A DNA stretch of 64,000 nt from Rhodoferax ferrireducens (GCA_002083775.1 MTEI01000012.1:32350-96349); one strand, 5' to 3'. Positions 1 to 9,302 are shown, numbered from the stretch's first letter. The notes: a model not told the origin generated them from the sequence alone. A program made the numbers and translations.

Positions 1-1076
1 GTGACATCAGCAATGCCCAAGCTCAAAGTGGCATTACCTGTGTTAGTTGTGGCCGGTGCCTTAGGCACCAGCACGCTATTGCTGAAATTCACCGGGGAGA
101 ACAAATTTCCCCCCACATTGCCATCCAGGTCCAGCCCCAGCTTGTGCTGGTCGTTCATACTGGTGGTGACCGCGGTGGCGTAGCGTCCCAGCAGATTGCG
201 GGCCTCCAGCATATCGGTGTTCTGAAAGCGCAGCAGGCCCGGAATCTCGCCGCCACCCAAGGTGGCTTCGTTCAGGGTCAGGGTCTGGCCGTTGCGCACA
301 ATGGCCAGCTTGCTGGTTTGCGAGTCGCCAAAGTCGCCATCGGTGAGCGTCAGCTTGGCGACCGTGTTGCCCAGCACCAGCGCCTGGCTGCCACCAATGA
401 AAAGGCCAATGGTGCCGTCATCGGCCGGGATGGAGGTGGTCTGGATGTATTGGTTGATATCGCGGATGAGCTGGTCGCGCTGGTCCAGCAGGTCGTTGGG
501 CGGTTGACCGTTGCCCATGGCGCGGGCGATTTTTTCGTTCACCTGCGCCACGCTGGCGGCCAGCGTGTTGAGGGTGGTGAGCTTTTGGTCCAGCTCCTGT
601 TCCAGGCTCATTTGCAGCTCGTCCAGGCTGGCGGCGGTGCTGCTCAGGCGGGTGGCAGTTTCGCTGATGCGGGTCAGCGCCACGGTACGCGCGGTCAGAT
701 CGGTGGGCGCACTGGCCACGTCCGAGAAGGCGTTGAGCATGTCGCTCACAGCAGCGCCCAGCGCGTCTTCGCCACCAGGAAACAGGTTTTCCAGTTGGCT
801 GAGCTTCTCGGCACGGGCGCTGTCGGCAGCGCTGGTGGTGCTGGCCAGGGTAGCCTGGCGGTTCAAAAAAATGTCGTAATTGCGCTGGATGGTGTCCACC
901 TCAACGCCTTTACCAATGTAACCGCCGCCAGTGAACTGACCTTCAATTGTTTGCAATACCGCCGTCTGGCGCGAATAACCCACCGTATTGACATTGGCAA
1001 TGTTGTTGCCGGTAGTCTGCAGCACCGTCTGGTTGGCGCGCAAGGCCCCGCTGGCGACGTTGAGCAGGCCGCTCAT
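1..1076 (-). CDS. flgK: Flagellar hook-associated protein 1 FlgK (N-terminal part, cut by window edge)
   Basis: FlgK is the first hook-filament junction protein, exported and assembled at the hook tip. Reading the minus strand from an ATG at 1076 gives about 358 residues that run off the left edge without a stop. The N-terminus has the typical axial-protein start (SGLLNVASGALRANQ) and the TTGNNIANVNTVGYSRQ signature shared by rod, hook and HAP proteins. A long helical heptad region follows (about residues 60-190), then the start of the D2 region. The start overlaps the flgJ stop in an ATGA arrangement, so translation is probably coupled. The C-terminal axial helix and any flgL lie outside the window. 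Confidence 0.95.
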   Translation of the reverse strand, partial: MSGLLNVASGALRANQTVLQTTGNNIANVNTVGYSRQTAVLQTIEGQFTGGGYIGKGVEVDTIQRNYDIFLNRQATLASTTSAADSARAEKLSQLENLFPGGEDALGAAVSDMLNAFSDVASAPTDLTARTVALTRISETATRLSSTAASLDELQMSLEQELDQKLTTLNTLAASVAQVNEKIARAMGNGQPPNDLLDQRDQLIRDINQYIQTTSIPADDGTIGLFIGGSQALVLGNTVAKLTLTDGDFGDSQTSKLAIVRNGQTLTLNEATLGGGEIPGLLRFQNTDMLEARNLLGRYATAVTTSMNDQHKLGLDLDGNVGGNLFSPVNFSNSVLVPKAPATTNTGNATLSLGIADV

Positions 1077-1987
1077 GATGCGCTCGCTACCATCGTCATG
1101 CGCTGTTGCAGACGCTGGGTGGTTTCAATGGCGCGGCTCAGCTTGGTCGCGTAGTTGGGGTCGGTGGCATAACCGGCTTTTTGCAGGCTGGTGGCAAAGG
1201 CCAGCGCCGAGCCAGTTTGCTGGGTCACCTTGGCATAGCGTGGTGACTCGGTGATGAGCCGGGCGTAGTCGCGGAACGACTCGTCGGTGGAGGCATAGGC
1301 GCGGAACTTGGCCACGTGTTTTTCGGCCACGCCGTTGACGTATTCGGTGGTGGTGACCTCAGCCACCGGGCCTTTCCAGTTGGCCCCGGCCTTGATGCCG
1401 AACAGGTTGTTGGACGGCGTGCCATCACGCAGGCGGATGTTGTGCTTGCCCCAGCCGGTTTCATGGCCTGCCTGGCCCACCATGTAGCTGGCGGGAATGC
1501 CGGTTTCCTTTTCGATGCGGGCAGCAGACGCGGTGTGGCGGGCCACAAAACCGGTTTGGGTATCGGTGGCTTTCACTGCATTCTGGCCGTATGCCGCCAG
1601 CGACGACGATTTTTGCAGCGCGCTCATCGGCGGGGCGGTGAGTTTGCCAGCGTTCAGGGCGCCTTCGGGCAGGGCTACACCCATCTGGCGCGACAACTGC
1701 GCGGCAATCAGGTCTGAGAGCCCGCCGGGCTGGCCCGACATCTGCACGGCAAACTGCTGGTCCAGCAGGTCGGTGCCCAGATCGCTGCCGGGGTTGTCCA
1801 GCATGCCAGACTTCATGGTCGCCTCGCGCATGCTTTTTATGAGTTCGCGCATGAACAGCGATTCAAACTGTTTGGCGGTTTCCCGAATGGCGGCAGGGCT
1901 GTCTTGCCCGGCCTGCAATTTGAGCTTGCCCAGCGAGTTGGCGTCGGCCGCCAGCGCGTTGGAAATGCTGCTTTGGGTGATGTTCAT
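1073..1987 (-). CDS. flgJ: Peptidoglycan hydrolase and rod cap protein FlgJ
   Basis: A bifunctional periplasmic protein of 304 residues, close to the family length. Residues 1-110 form the rod-binding/cap domain (ETAKQFESLFMREL motif). After a short linker, residues 140-300 form the glucosaminidase-fold hydrolase that opens a hole in peptidoglycan for the rod. The catalytic glutamate is E176 in QAGHETGWG. The two-domain form is typical of beta- and gammaproteobacteria. It abuts flgI (shared base at 1987) and overlaps flgK by 4 nt, so it is translated within the same flg operon. Confidence 0.96.
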   Translation of the reverse strand: MNITQSSISNALAADANSLGKLKLQAGQDSPAAIRETAKQFESLFMRELIKSMREATMKSGMLDNPGSDLGTDLLDQQFAVQMSGQPGGLSDLIAAQLSRQMGVALPEGALNAGKLTAPPMSALQKSSSLAAYGQNAVKATDTQTGFVARHTASAARIEKETGIPASYMVGQAGHETGWGKHNIRLRDGTPSNNLFGIKAGANWKGPVAEVTTTEYVNGVAEKHVAKFRAYASTDESFRDYARLITESPRYAKVTQQTGSALAFATSLQKAGYATDPNYATKLSRAIETTQRLQQRMTMVASAS

Positions 1988-3123
1988 CAGATCACCTCCA
2001 GGTCGGCATTCAGCGCGCCTGCGGCCTTGATTGCTTGCAAAATGGCCAGCAGGTCTTGCGGTGTGGCGCCCAAAGAATTGAGCGCGCGCACCACGTCAGA
2101 CAGCTGCGCGGCGGCTGGCAGTGCAATCAGCATGCCGGGTTCCTGCCTGATCTGGATGTCGGATTTGGGCGTGACCACGGTTTCGCCTTTGGACAAGGCG
2201 TTGGGCTGGCTGACGTTGAAATCGGTGGTGATGCTGATGGACAAATTGCCATGTGCAATGGCGCAGGCACCCAGGCTCACCGCCTGGTTCATGACGATGG
2301 AGCCGGTGCGCGCGTTGATCACCACCTTGGCGGACGGTGTGGAGTTTTCCAGCGGCAGCTCTTCCAGCTCGGCCATGAAGGTCACCCGCGCATCAGGCTC
2401 GGTGGGAGCGTTGACGCGGATGGTTCGCCCGTCCATGGCGTTGGCCACCCCGCTGCCAAAACGGTTATTAATGGCTTGCGCCACGCGCCGTGCGGTCTGA
2501 AAGTCTGACGCTTCCAGCCCCAAAATGATGCTGTTGCCTTCTTGCAGGGGGGTGGCCACCACCCGCTCCACCTGTGCCCCGTTAGGAATGCGTCCGGCGC
2601 TCAGGTGGTTCACCTGCACCTTGCTACCGCCAGCAGCTGCACCGGCACCGGCAATCACCAGATTGCCCTGGGCGATGGCGTAAATTTCGCCGTCAGCGCC
2701 TTTGAGCGGGGTGGAAATCAGCATCCCGCCCTTGAGCGATTTGGAATTGCCCATCGACGACACATTGACGTCAATGGCCTGCCCTGGACGGGCAAAGGCG
2801 GGCAACTCAGCCGTGACCAGCACGGCGGCCACGTTTTTCAACGAGGCAGCGTTGGTGGTCAGACCTAACTGCTGCAGGTAGTTGCTCATGCCCTGGTTGG
2901 TGACGCTCAAACTCTGGTCGCCGGTGCCGTCCAGCCCCACGACCAGGCCAAAACCGGTCAGCTGGTTGCTGCGCACGCCCTCCACAGCCGCCACTTCCTT
3001 GATGCGGGCAGCTTCGGCGCTGCTGCTGGCCAAGCCCAGGCTGATCAAGGCCAGCAGCGCCAAGCCGCAAGCGGCCCAGCGGTGGCTTGCGCGGTTTTGA
3101 AGTGAGTTGAAGAACGCGTGCAT
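1987..3123 (-). CDS. flgI: Flagellar P-ring protein FlgI
   Basis: FlgI forms the periplasmic P-ring bushing around the rod. I chose the ATG at 3123 (MHAFFNSLQN), which has a GAGG ribosome-binding site about 10 nt upstream; a TTG 33 nt further upstream extends the frame but lacks a site. The product is about 378 residues. A signal peptide (residues 1-37, hydrophobic LALLALISLGLA, cleavage near SSAEA-ARI) precedes the P-ring core, which starts IKEVAAVEGVRSNQLTGFGLVVGLDGTGD in two adjoining stretches. It sits between flgH and flgJ in the canonical order. Confidence 0.95.
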   Translation of the reverse strand: MHAFFNSLQNRASHRWAACGLALLALISLGLASSSAEAARIKEVAAVEGVRSNQLTGFGLVVGLDGTGDQSLSVTNQGMSNYLQQLGLTTNAASLKNVAAVLVTAELPAFARPGQAIDVNVSSMGNSKSLKGGMLISTPLKGADGEIYAIAQGNLVIAGAGAAAGGSKVQVNHLSAGRIPNGAQVERVVATPLQEGNSIILGLEASDFQTARRVAQAINNRFGSGVANAMDGRTIRVNAPTEPDARVTFMAELEELPLENSTPSAKVVINARTGSIVMNQAVSLGACAIAHGNLSISITTDFNVSQPNALSKGETVVTPKSDIQIRQEPGMLIALPAAAQLSDVVRALNSLGATPQDLLAILQAIKAAGALNADLEVI

Positions 3124-3158
3124 GATTGGATTACCCCTCGGCACGATTCTGCGCAACT

Positions 3159-3884
3159 TTAGAACGGTAAAAAGCTGAAAAAGAACCGCATTAACCAGCC
3201 AACTGTCTGCGCTTCGGCTTGCGCACCCCGGCCACGCGACTCCACACGCACGTTGGCTACCTGGGTCGAGTTGATGGTGTTGCCTGGTTTGATCAGGCGC
3301 GGGTCAATGGTGCCGGTGAAGCGCATCACGTCCACGCTCTGGTTGACGCCGATCTGCTTGTCGCCGGCCACTTTCAGGTGGCCGTTGGGCAGGACTTCGA
3401 CCACCGTGGTGGTGATGGTGCCGCTGAACTCATTGTTGCTGGCGGTGGCGCCGTCGCCGGAGAAGTCGCTGCTCGACTCGGCGCCGATACCTGTTTTCAG
3501 CCGTGCCAGGTCAGCGGCCGACAGCAGCGGCATGGCGCTCACGCTGGCTGACATGTTGCTGTTGCGGTTGGCACTGGAGGAAGACTCTTGTGTGGCCTCC
3601 ACTTTTTCCTGGATCTGGATGGTGACCATGTCGCCCACCAGGCGCGCACGCGGGTCTTCAAACCCCGGGCGGTAAGAGGCTTTTTGAAACAGGCTACCCG
3701 TGGCCGGGCCCGTGTCGGGTCGAGCGCTGGCCATGGGCTGGGCGGGCTCTACCGGCGGAAAGTCGACGTTGATCTGGCCGGGCAGCGAGGCGCACCCGGT
3801 GGCCAGCAACGCCAGCACGCAGGTCAGGGCCAGCACGCTGCGGGCGCCAAGGCGCGAGTTTGGGGTGATGTGGCAAGAGGTCAT
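3159..3884 (-). CDS. flgH: Flagellar L-ring lipoprotein FlgH
   Basis: Outer-membrane lipoprotein that forms the L-ring. The 241-residue product begins with a signal peptide (about residues 15-31) ending in a lipobox, LLATGC, so Cys31 is the likely lipidated residue. The conserved FlgH core follows (GDMVTIQIQEKVEATQESSS, then SGTITTTVVEVLPNGHLKVAG) and the C-terminus is aromatic (RFFFSFLPF), as in the family. It is 15 bp from flgG and 35 bp from the chosen flgI start. Confidence 0.96.
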   Translation of the reverse strand: MTSCHITPNSRLGARSVLALTCVLALLATGCASLPGQINVDFPPVEPAQPMASARPDTGPATGSLFQKASYRPGFEDPRARLVGDMVTIQIQEKVEATQESSSSANRNSNMSASVSAMPLLSAADLARLKTGIGAESSSDFSGDGATASNNEFSGTITTTVVEVLPNGHLKVAGDKQIGVNQSVDVMRFTGTIDPRLIKPGNTINSTQVANVRVESRGRGAQAEAQTVGWLMRFFFSFLPF

Positions 3885-3899
3885 ACGGCACCTGTTGGC

Positions 3900-4682
3900 T
3901 TAAAGTTGGCCGAGCTTTTGCAGCATCTGGTCCGACGTCTGGATAGCCTTGGAGTTCATTTCGTAGGCGCGCTGGGTGGCGATCATCGACACCAGCTCTT
4001 GCACCACATTCACGTTGGATGTCTCCAGATAGCCTTGCATCAGCTTGCCCATGCCGTCGGTGCCGGGCGCGGTGGTGTCTGGCTGGCCGGAGGCGGCGCT
4101 TTCGGCATACAAATTGCCGCCCAGCGGCGTCAGGCCCGGCGGATTGATGAAGCGCGCCAAAGCAATGGTACCGATGTTGGTCGGTGCGGTTGTGCCTGCC
4201 AGGGTGGCGCTGACGGTGCCGTTGCCAGAAATGCTGAACGCCGTTGCGCCAACCGGCACGGTGATGCCGCTGGCCACTGGCAGACCGGTGGAGGTGACCA
4301 GCGTGCCATTGGCGTCGATCTGGAACTTGCCGTCGCGGGTGTAGCCGGTGGTGCCGTCGGGCAGCGTCACCTGAAAAAAACCCTGCCCATCAATGGCGAC
4401 ATCAAAGTTGCCGGGGCTTTGCTCCAGGCGTCCTTCGGTGAACGAGCGGCTGGTGGCCACGCTGCTCACGCCCAGGCCAATTTGCATGCCGGTGGGCAGG
4501 GCCGCTTGCTCGGTGCTGTTGGCACCCACCTGGCGCAGGTTCTGGTAAATCAGGTCCTGAAATACCGCGGTAGATCGTTTGAAACCATTGGTGGAGACGT
4601 TGGCCAAGTTGTTGGAAATCACATCCAACTGCGTTTGCTGGGCTTCCATGCCGGTCTTGGCGATATACAGAGAGTTGATCAT
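3900..4682 (-). CDS. flgG: Flagellar distal rod protein FlgG
   Basis: Distal rod subunit, 260 residues, the usual family length. The N-terminal axial motif is present (DVISNNLANVSTNGFKRS, residues about 20-37), with the central loop VAIDGQGFFQVTLPDG and the C-terminal helix YLETSNVNVVQELVSMI plus TQRAYEMNSKAIQTSDQML. These features separate FlgG from the shorter FlgB and FlgC and from the hook protein. It is exported by the type III apparatus without a cleaved signal. It lies between flgF and flgH, in the standard order. Confidence 0.96.
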   Translation of the reverse strand: MINSLYIAKTGMEAQQTQLDVISNNLANVSTNGFKRSTAVFQDLIYQNLRQVGANSTEQAALPTGMQIGLGVSSVATSRSFTEGRLEQSPGNFDVAIDGQGFFQVTLPDGTTGYTRDGKFQIDANGTLVTSTGLPVASGITVPVGATAFSISGNGTVSATLAGTTAPTNIGTIALARFINPPGLTPLGGNLYAESAASGQPDTTAPGTDGMGKLMQGYLETSNVNVVQELVSMIATQRAYEMNSKAIQTSDQMLQKLGQL

Positions 4683-4701
4683 GATGGTGTCCTGTCAAAA
4701 A

Positions 4702-5442
4702 TCAGCCTTGCATGCTGAGCAATTGCGCCGCCGCGCGGTCATCGGCCTCGGCGGTTTGCATCAGGCGGGTTTGTGCTTCGAATTGGCGCGCGGTCTGGAT
4801 CATGCCGACCATGGTTTCAATGGCATTCACATTGGAGCCTTCCACCATACCGGGGCGCAAACGGGCATTGGTGTCATTGGGCAGGGGGTCGCCGGACGTG
4901 GTGCGAAACAGGCCGTCTTCACTGCGCTTGAGCGGATCATCTGCCGTCGGGGTGCCCAGTTTGAGGCGGCCAATGGGCTCTGACGCTTGCCTGCCCACCT
5001 TGGCACTCAGGGTGCCATCATGGCCAATGGTGACTTCGGCGCCCAAGGGCACGGTCATCGGTGCCCCACCGTCGCTGAGCACAGTCAGGCCGGTATTGGT
5101 TTTTAAAGTGCCTTCGGCGTCGACTTCAAATGAACCGTTGCGGGTGTAGGCCTCGGTACCGTCCAGCCCCTGCACGCCAAACCAGGCATTGCCGTCGGCC
5201 ATCGCATCCAGCGCCCGACCTGTGGTTTGCCCGGTGCCTGGCAGGTCCAGAAAACCCGGCGTGGCTTCCAGCGCCATCACCCGGGTGGTGGATCCGTCGC
5301 CGCGTACTGGCACGGCGCGGTAGGTTGACAACTCGGCGCGGAAGCCGTTGGTAGACACATTGGCCAAGTTGTTGGCCAATACCGCCTGTCGGTTGGCAGC
5401 CGCGTTGGCCCCGGTCATGGCGGTGTAGATCAGACGGTCCAT
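4702..5442 (-). CDS. flgF: Flagellar proximal rod protein FlgF
   Basis: Proximal rod subunit of 246 residues. It starts MDRLIYTAMTGANAAANRQ and has the axial motif VLANNLANVSTNGFRAEL. The FlgF-like middle reads NAWFGVQGLDGTEAYTRNG, where FlgG has the DGQGFFQV form. The C-terminus (EGSNVNAIETMVGMIQTARQFEAQ) is the conserved axial helix. It is 20 bp upstream of flgG in the same operon. Confidence 0.95.
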   Translation of the reverse strand: MDRLIYTAMTGANAAANRQAVLANNLANVSTNGFRAELSTYRAVPVRGDGSTTRVMALEATPGFLDLPGTGQTTGRALDAMADGNAWFGVQGLDGTEAYTRNGSFEVDAEGTLKTNTGLTVLSDGGAPMTVPLGAEVTIGHDGTLSAKVGRQASEPIGRLKLGTPTADDPLKRSEDGLFRTTSGDPLPNDTNARLRPGMVEGSNVNAIETMVGMIQTARQFEAQTRLMQTAEADDRAAAQLLSMQG

Positions 5443-5477
5443 GGGGGCTCCTGGTTAATCGGTGGTTAGTTCCGGGC

Positions 5478-6788
5478 TTAACGCAGGTTGACCAGCGTGG
5501 ACATGATCTGGTCCTGCGTCTTGATGGTCTGCGCGTTGGCTTGGTAAGAGCGCTGGGCGGTCATCATGTCCACCAGCTCTTTGGTCAGGTCGACGTTGGA
5601 TTCTTCCAAAGCTCCCGAGCGCAAGATACCGAATTTGCCTTGCCCAGGCGAGCCTTGTACCGGCAGGCCGGACGCATTGGTCGCCGCCCAGGCATTGCCT
5701 CCCAGCGGCGTCAAGCCCTGGATGTTGCGGAAATCGGCTAAGGCCAGTTGGCCAGCGGCCTGAGTTTCGCCGTTGGAATAGTTGGCGGTGATCACCCCGT
5801 CGTCACCGATGTTCAGCCCGGTGAGTTCGCCAGCTGTGTAGCCGTCTTGCGTGAGGTTGGAGACGGCAAAGGAGGTACCGAACTGGGTGGTGCCGTCAAA
5901 AACGATGTCGATGGGGCCCACGATGTCCCCTGCCACATTCGGGTTGAGTGAGGGGATACCGGTTGCTGCTGGTAAGGTGAAGCCAAATTTGCCCACGTTA
6001 TCGGCATTTCCTGCAGGTGCGCCGATAGGGGGGCCGGTTAGTTTCCCAGTCGAATCAAAGACGATATTACCAATTCCAGTATTTGCTGTGTCAAGTGTGG
6101 TGAATACTTTCCAAGTATTTGGTGCCACCACTGGTGCGACCGTTGAAACGGCCAGTTTCTCAAAGTACAGATTGACCGGCGATGCGACACCTTGCGAGTC
6201 GTACACACTAAGAGTGGTGCCATAGGTGGCTCGAGGTGTTGGTGGAATGGCAGGTGTCACCGTTGTGACACCTGCTGCTGGATAAGCCGTTGCCTCTAAA
6301 TTCAATTCGGCTGCCACAGTTGTAGTGGCCCTAGCGGCAATCGGTGCATTGGTAGGCAATTGCAGCTTCTCAATGGTGGCGCTGGTGACTTTGCCGTTCT
6401 CGTCAGTGGGATAACCCATCAGGTTAGCTTTGTTGTTGGTGATGATGTAGCCGTCGGTGTCGAGCTTGAACGAGCCGTCGCGGGTGTAAGCAGGCGAACC
6501 GTCGGATTGCGTCAGCTGAAAAAAGCCACTCCCGTTGATCGCCACATCCAGGTTGTTGTTAGTGGTAGATATGTTGCCCTGGGTAAAAAGTTGAGCCACG
6601 TTGGCCACTTCCACGCCGATGCCAGCCCCGCCAGAGCTGGCCGAGCTGAGCGCGGACGACACCAAGCCGCTGAATTCCGTGCGCGAGGCTTTCATGCCGG
6701 TGGTGTTGGCGTTGGCGATGTTGTTGCCGATCACATCGAGGTTGCGGGCGGCGGCGTTAAGCCCGGAGAGGCCAGTCTGGAATGACAT
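5478..6788 (-). CDS. flgE: Flagellar hook protein FlgE
   Basis: Hook subunit, 436 residues, the normal size for betaproteobacteria. The N-terminal axial motif is DVIGNNIANANTTGMKASR, followed by NNLDVAINGSGFFQL and YTRDGSFKLD typical of FlgE. The D1/D2 outer domains occupy about residues 140-360 and contain a stretch richer in A+T (about 6040-6320) than the neighbouring genes. The C-terminus is EESNVDLTKELVDMMTAQRSYQANAQTIKTQ in two adjoining stretches. A FlgD cap gene lies directly upstream, as usual. Confidence 0.97.
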   Translation of the reverse strand: MSFQTGLSGLNAAARNLDVIGNNIANANTTGMKASRTEFSGLVSSALSSASSGGAGIGVEVANVAQLFTQGNISTTNNNLDVAINGSGFFQLTQSDGSPAYTRDGSFKLDTDGYIITNNKANLMGYPTDENGKVTSATIEKLQLPTNAPIAARATTTVAAELNLEATAYPAAGVTTVTPAIPPTPRATYGTTLSVYDSQGVASPVNLYFEKLAVSTVAPVVAPNTWKVFTTLDTANTGIGNIVFDSTGKLTGPPIGAPAGNADNVGKFGFTLPAATGIPSLNPNVAGDIVGPIDIVFDGTTQFGTSFAVSNLTQDGYTAGELTGLNIGDDGVITANYSNGETQAAGQLALADFRNIQGLTPLGGNAWAATNASGLPVQGSPGQGKFGILRSGALEESNVDLTKELVDMMTAQRSYQANAQTIKTQDQIMSTLVNLR

Positions 6789-6842
6789 GATGAGTTCCTT
6801 TGAAGGTTCAAAACAGGGTTGATCTGATCGGGTGACGCGTTT

Positions 6843-7490
6843 TTAAAGAATAGCCTTGACGCTGCTGTAGTCGATGGCGCTGCCGTCGGTTAGCTGTACT
6901 TTCATGGCGCCGCTTTCGCTGCCCACTGAGCTGACGGTGGCCCGCGTCAAGGTGCTGTTGCCGATGGCTTGCCCGCCCAGCGTGGCGCTGACAGTAAAGG
7001 TGGGGTTGCCCGCAAAGCTGTAGCTGGAGGCGTCCCACTCAAAGTTGTGCCGACCCGTGTCCAGGGCGCCCAGGTTCAGGGTGTCGACCACCTGCCCGCC
7101 GGGCGACAGCACGCTGACCTGCACGCTCTCGGCGCGGCCGTTGAGTTCAATGGCGGCGCTGCCCACACCATCCTGAATACGCAAGGTGTTGCCGCTGACC
7201 AGCACGTCATGCCCGACCATGTTCGAGCCTTGCAGCACCTGCATGGCGGTAAATTGCTCGGCCATGCTTTTCAGCGTGTCGTTGACCTGCTGGATGCCGG
7301 TCACCGTGTTGATCTGCGCCATCTGGCTGGTCATCTCGGCGTTGTCCATGGGGTTCATGGGGTCCTGGTTGTTCAGTTGCGCGACCAGTAGTTTCAAGAA
7401 ACGGTCTTGCGCCTCTTCAGACGATGACGCGCTGCTGGTGCTGCTGCTGGCCAGTGCCGAGGTGCTGGTGGTGGCGATGGGGGTGATCAT
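6843..7490 (-). CDS. flgD: Hook assembly cap protein FlgD
   Basis: Scaffold cap needed for hook polymerisation; it leaves when FlgK arrives. The 215-residue product has a Ser/Ala/Thr-rich N-terminus, the conserved FlgD block DRFLKLLVAQLNNQDPMNPM (residues about 29-48) and NAEMTSQMAQINTVTGI. A C-terminal FnIII/tudor-like region contains EFEWDASSYSFAG-like residues around 145-160. It lies between flgC and flgE as in the canonical flg operon. Confidence 0.95.
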   Translation of the reverse strand: MITPIATTSTSALASSSTSSASSSEEAQDRFLKLLVAQLNNQDPMNPMDNAEMTSQMAQINTVTGIQQVNDTLKSMAEQFTAMQVLQGSNMVGHDVLVSGNTLRIQDGVGSAAIELNGRAESVQVSVLSPGGQVVDTLNLGALDTGRHNFEWDASSYSFAGNPTFTVSATLGGQAIGNSTLTRATVSSVGSESGAMKVQLTDGSAIDYSSVKAIL

Positions 7491-7505
7491 GGCAATGTCC
7501 TTGGT

Positions 7506-7910
7506 TTACTGGCCCATCTGCAGCGTTTTCAGCAGCAACGACTTGGCGGTATTCATCACTTCAATGTTGTTCTGGTACGAGCGCGAGGCCGAGATCATGT
7601 TGACCATTTCCTCCACCTGGTTGACGTTGGAGTAATTCACATAGCCTTCGGCGTCGGCTGACGGGTGGTTGGGGTTGTGCACGCGCTTGAAGGGCGCATT
7701 GCTTTCTTCAATGGCGCTGACCTTGACCCCGGCGGCCGCGTCGGCCCCCATGGGCGTGGTCTGAAACACCACCTGGCGCGCCTTGTAACCCTGGCCATCT
7801 GGCCCGGCCACCGCGTCGGCATTGGCCAGGTTGCTGGCCACCACGTTGAGCCGCTGCGACTGGGCGCTGATGGCGCTGCCCGAGACGTTGAAAATTGAAA
7901 ACATCGACAT
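7506..7910 (-). CDS. flgC: Flagellar proximal rod protein FlgC
   Basis: Proximal rod subunit of 134 residues, the typical length. It starts [20 protein letters not shown], carries the axial signature [13 protein letters not shown] and has the FlgC middle [12 protein letters not shown]. It ends with [20 protein letters not shown]. It is 15 bp from flgD and 24 bp from flgB, consistent with one transcription unit. Confidence 0.95.
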   Translation of the reverse strand: MSMFSIFNVSGSAISAQSQRLNVVASNLANADAVAGPDGQGYKARQVVFQTTPMGADAAAGVKVSAIEESNAPFKRVHNPNHPSADAEGYVNYSNVNQVEEMVNMISASRSYQNNIEVMNTAKSLLLKTLQMGQ

Positions 7911-7934
7911 GCTGTTTCTCCGGGTGCTTCAGGC

Positions 7935-8384
7935 CTATTGCCCTTGAATGGCACTCAAAATGGTTTTGGACTGACCATTGATAAACCGCAAGGTGGATTC
8001 ATAACGCACCGAGTTGTCCACAAACGCCGCGCGTTCCCGGTCCATGTCCACGCTGTTGCCGTCCACACTGGGCTGGGTCTGCACGGCATAACCCATGGCG
8101 TTGCCGCCACTGAGTTCGCTGTTACTCAGGCCCGTCAGGGGCAAGTGCCGGGTGTTGGTCATATTTATATCTGTTTTAAGGCTCAAGCCTTTGCCAGCTC
8201 TGGAGAGTTCACTATCACTTGTTTGCGTTTGCTGACTTAGCGCTTCCTTGAAATTGAAATCCCGTGCGACATAGCCAGGGGTGTCGGCATTGGCCATGTT
8301 GCTGGCCAGTACGCGTTGGCGTTCGGCGCGCAGCACCAAGGCTTTGGCGTGAAACTCCAAACCACTGGTCAAGTTAGCGAACAT
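7935..8384 (-). CDS. flgB: Flagellar basal-body rod protein FlgB
   Basis: Innermost rod subunit, 149 residues. It starts MFANLTSGLEFHAKALVLRA with the axial motif VLASNMANADTPGYVARDFN. The C-terminal helix is DMDRERAAFVDNSVRYESTL, which distinguishes FlgB from FlgC. It is the first gene of the flgBCDEFGHIJK operon, with a sigma-28-like promoter about 65 bp upstream. It is divergent from flgA. Confidence 0.96.
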   Translation of the reverse strand: MFANLTSGLEFHAKALVLRAERQRVLASNMANADTPGYVARDFNFKEALSQQTQTSDSELSRAGKGLSLKTDINMTNTRHLPLTGLSNSELSGGNAMGYAVQTQPSVDGNSVDMDRERAAFVDNSVRYESTLRFINGQSKTILSAIQGQ

Positions 8385-8448
8385 GTGACACCTCTGCTTT
8401 CTGTCATGCGATGGATTATGAAAACGGTGTCTTTTTTCTAAACTGCAA

Positions 8449-8475
8449 ATAACGGCAGAAACGCGGCTTACTTGT
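8449..8475 (-). promoter_or_regulatory. Sigma-28-like promoter of the flgB operon
   Basis: On the minus strand the sequence is ACAAGTAA, an 11-nt spacer, then GCCGTTAT. This keeps CAAGT of the -35 and GCCG..A of the FliA -10 consensus (TCAAGTTT-N11-GCCGATAA). The expected start point is near 8442, giving a leader of about 58 nt to flgB. In enterics this operon is mainly FlhDC and sigma-70 driven, so a second promoter may exist. Confidence 0.6.
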
Positions 8476-8531
8476 CCGGTTTGTTAGACGCTGGCGCGCT
8501 TAAAGTGCTTCTTACTGTGTAGGGGTACGCC

Positions 8532-9275
8532 ATGGCCATTCAACTCGTTCAACTTGCCCGAAGCCTTTGCCTTGCTGTTGCTGCAGGGATGCTGGCGCTC
8601 GGCGCAGGCGGCGTCGGCGCGCAAACGGCTGAGCAGCCGTCAGACAGCCAGACGATTTATGCTGCCGCGCAGCGCTGGCTGGACAACTCCCTGGCGCAAC
8701 AGGGCAGCGACTTGCCCTTGCGCATGGAGGTGGAGGTGGGCCAACTGGACTGGCGCCTCAAACTGGCGCCTTGTCAGCAGGTGGAGCCCTATCTGCCGCC
8801 CAACACCCGCCTGTGGGGCAAGGCGCGGCTGGGTCTGCGTTGCGTTCAGGGCGCCATCAAGTGGAATGTTTTCTTGCCAATCACCGTGAAGGCCATGGGG
8901 CCAGCCTGGGTCATCAAAGGCCAAGTGGCGCCGGGCACTGCCCTGAAAGCGGCCGACGCCATGGCCATGGAGGTGGATTGGGCTGACAACCACAGCGCCA
9001 TTGTGGCCAACCAGGCCGACTGGGTTGGCAAAACCGCCACCCGCTTGTTGTCAACCGGGCAGGCTCTGCGCCAGGACATGGTGAAGGCTTCGCAGGTTTT
9101 TCAGACCGGTGCGCAGGTCAGGGTGGTGGCTACCGGTCCTGGCTTTGAGATTGCCGGTCGGGCGCAAGCCCTGTCTGCCGGTGTGGTGGGGCAAAGCGCC
9201 ATGGTCAAGATGGACAATGGCCAAGTCATCACCGGCACCGTGTCTGATGCGCGTACGGTGAAGGTGGTGCTGTGA
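8532..9275 (+). CDS. flgA: P-ring assembly chaperone FlgA
   Basis: Periplasmic chaperone for P-ring assembly, 247 residues. A signal peptide is visible (hydrophobic LCLAVAAGMLALGAGGVGA, cleavage near AQTAEQ). The C-terminal SAF-type domain (about residues 125-245) shows the FlgA pattern with GTALKAADAMAMEVDW, RLLSTGQALRQDMVK and GQSAMVKMDNGQVITGTVS. It is divergent from the flgB operon whose FlgI product it serves, and is followed by flgM on the same strand. I see no clear sigma-28 site for it in the 147-bp divergent region. Confidence 0.94.
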   Translation: MAIQLVQLARSLCLAVAAGMLALGAGGVGAQTAEQPSDSQTIYAAAQRWLDNSLAQQGSDLPLRMEVEVGQLDWRLKLAPCQQVEPYLPPNTRLWGKARLGLRCVQGAIKWNVFLPITVKAMGPAWVIKGQVAPGTALKAADAMAMEVDWADNHSAIVANQADWVGKTATRLLSTGQALRQDMVKASQVFQTGAQVRVVATGPGFEIAGRAQALSAGVVGQSAMVKMDNGQVITGTVSDARTVKVVL

Positions 9276-9302
9276 AAGACCGGTCGATTTCGCAAAAAAG
9301 GT

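Noticed and set aside
3124..3156. TTG-initiated N-terminal extension of FlgI
   Set aside because: It adds 11 residues before a normal signal peptide and has no ribosome-binding site; the ATG at 3123 is better.
3588..4718. 376-codon plus-strand open frame opposite flgH and flgG
   Set aside because: Antisense shadow of two clear flagellar genes in high-GC DNA; Gly/Arg/His-rich translation without family features.
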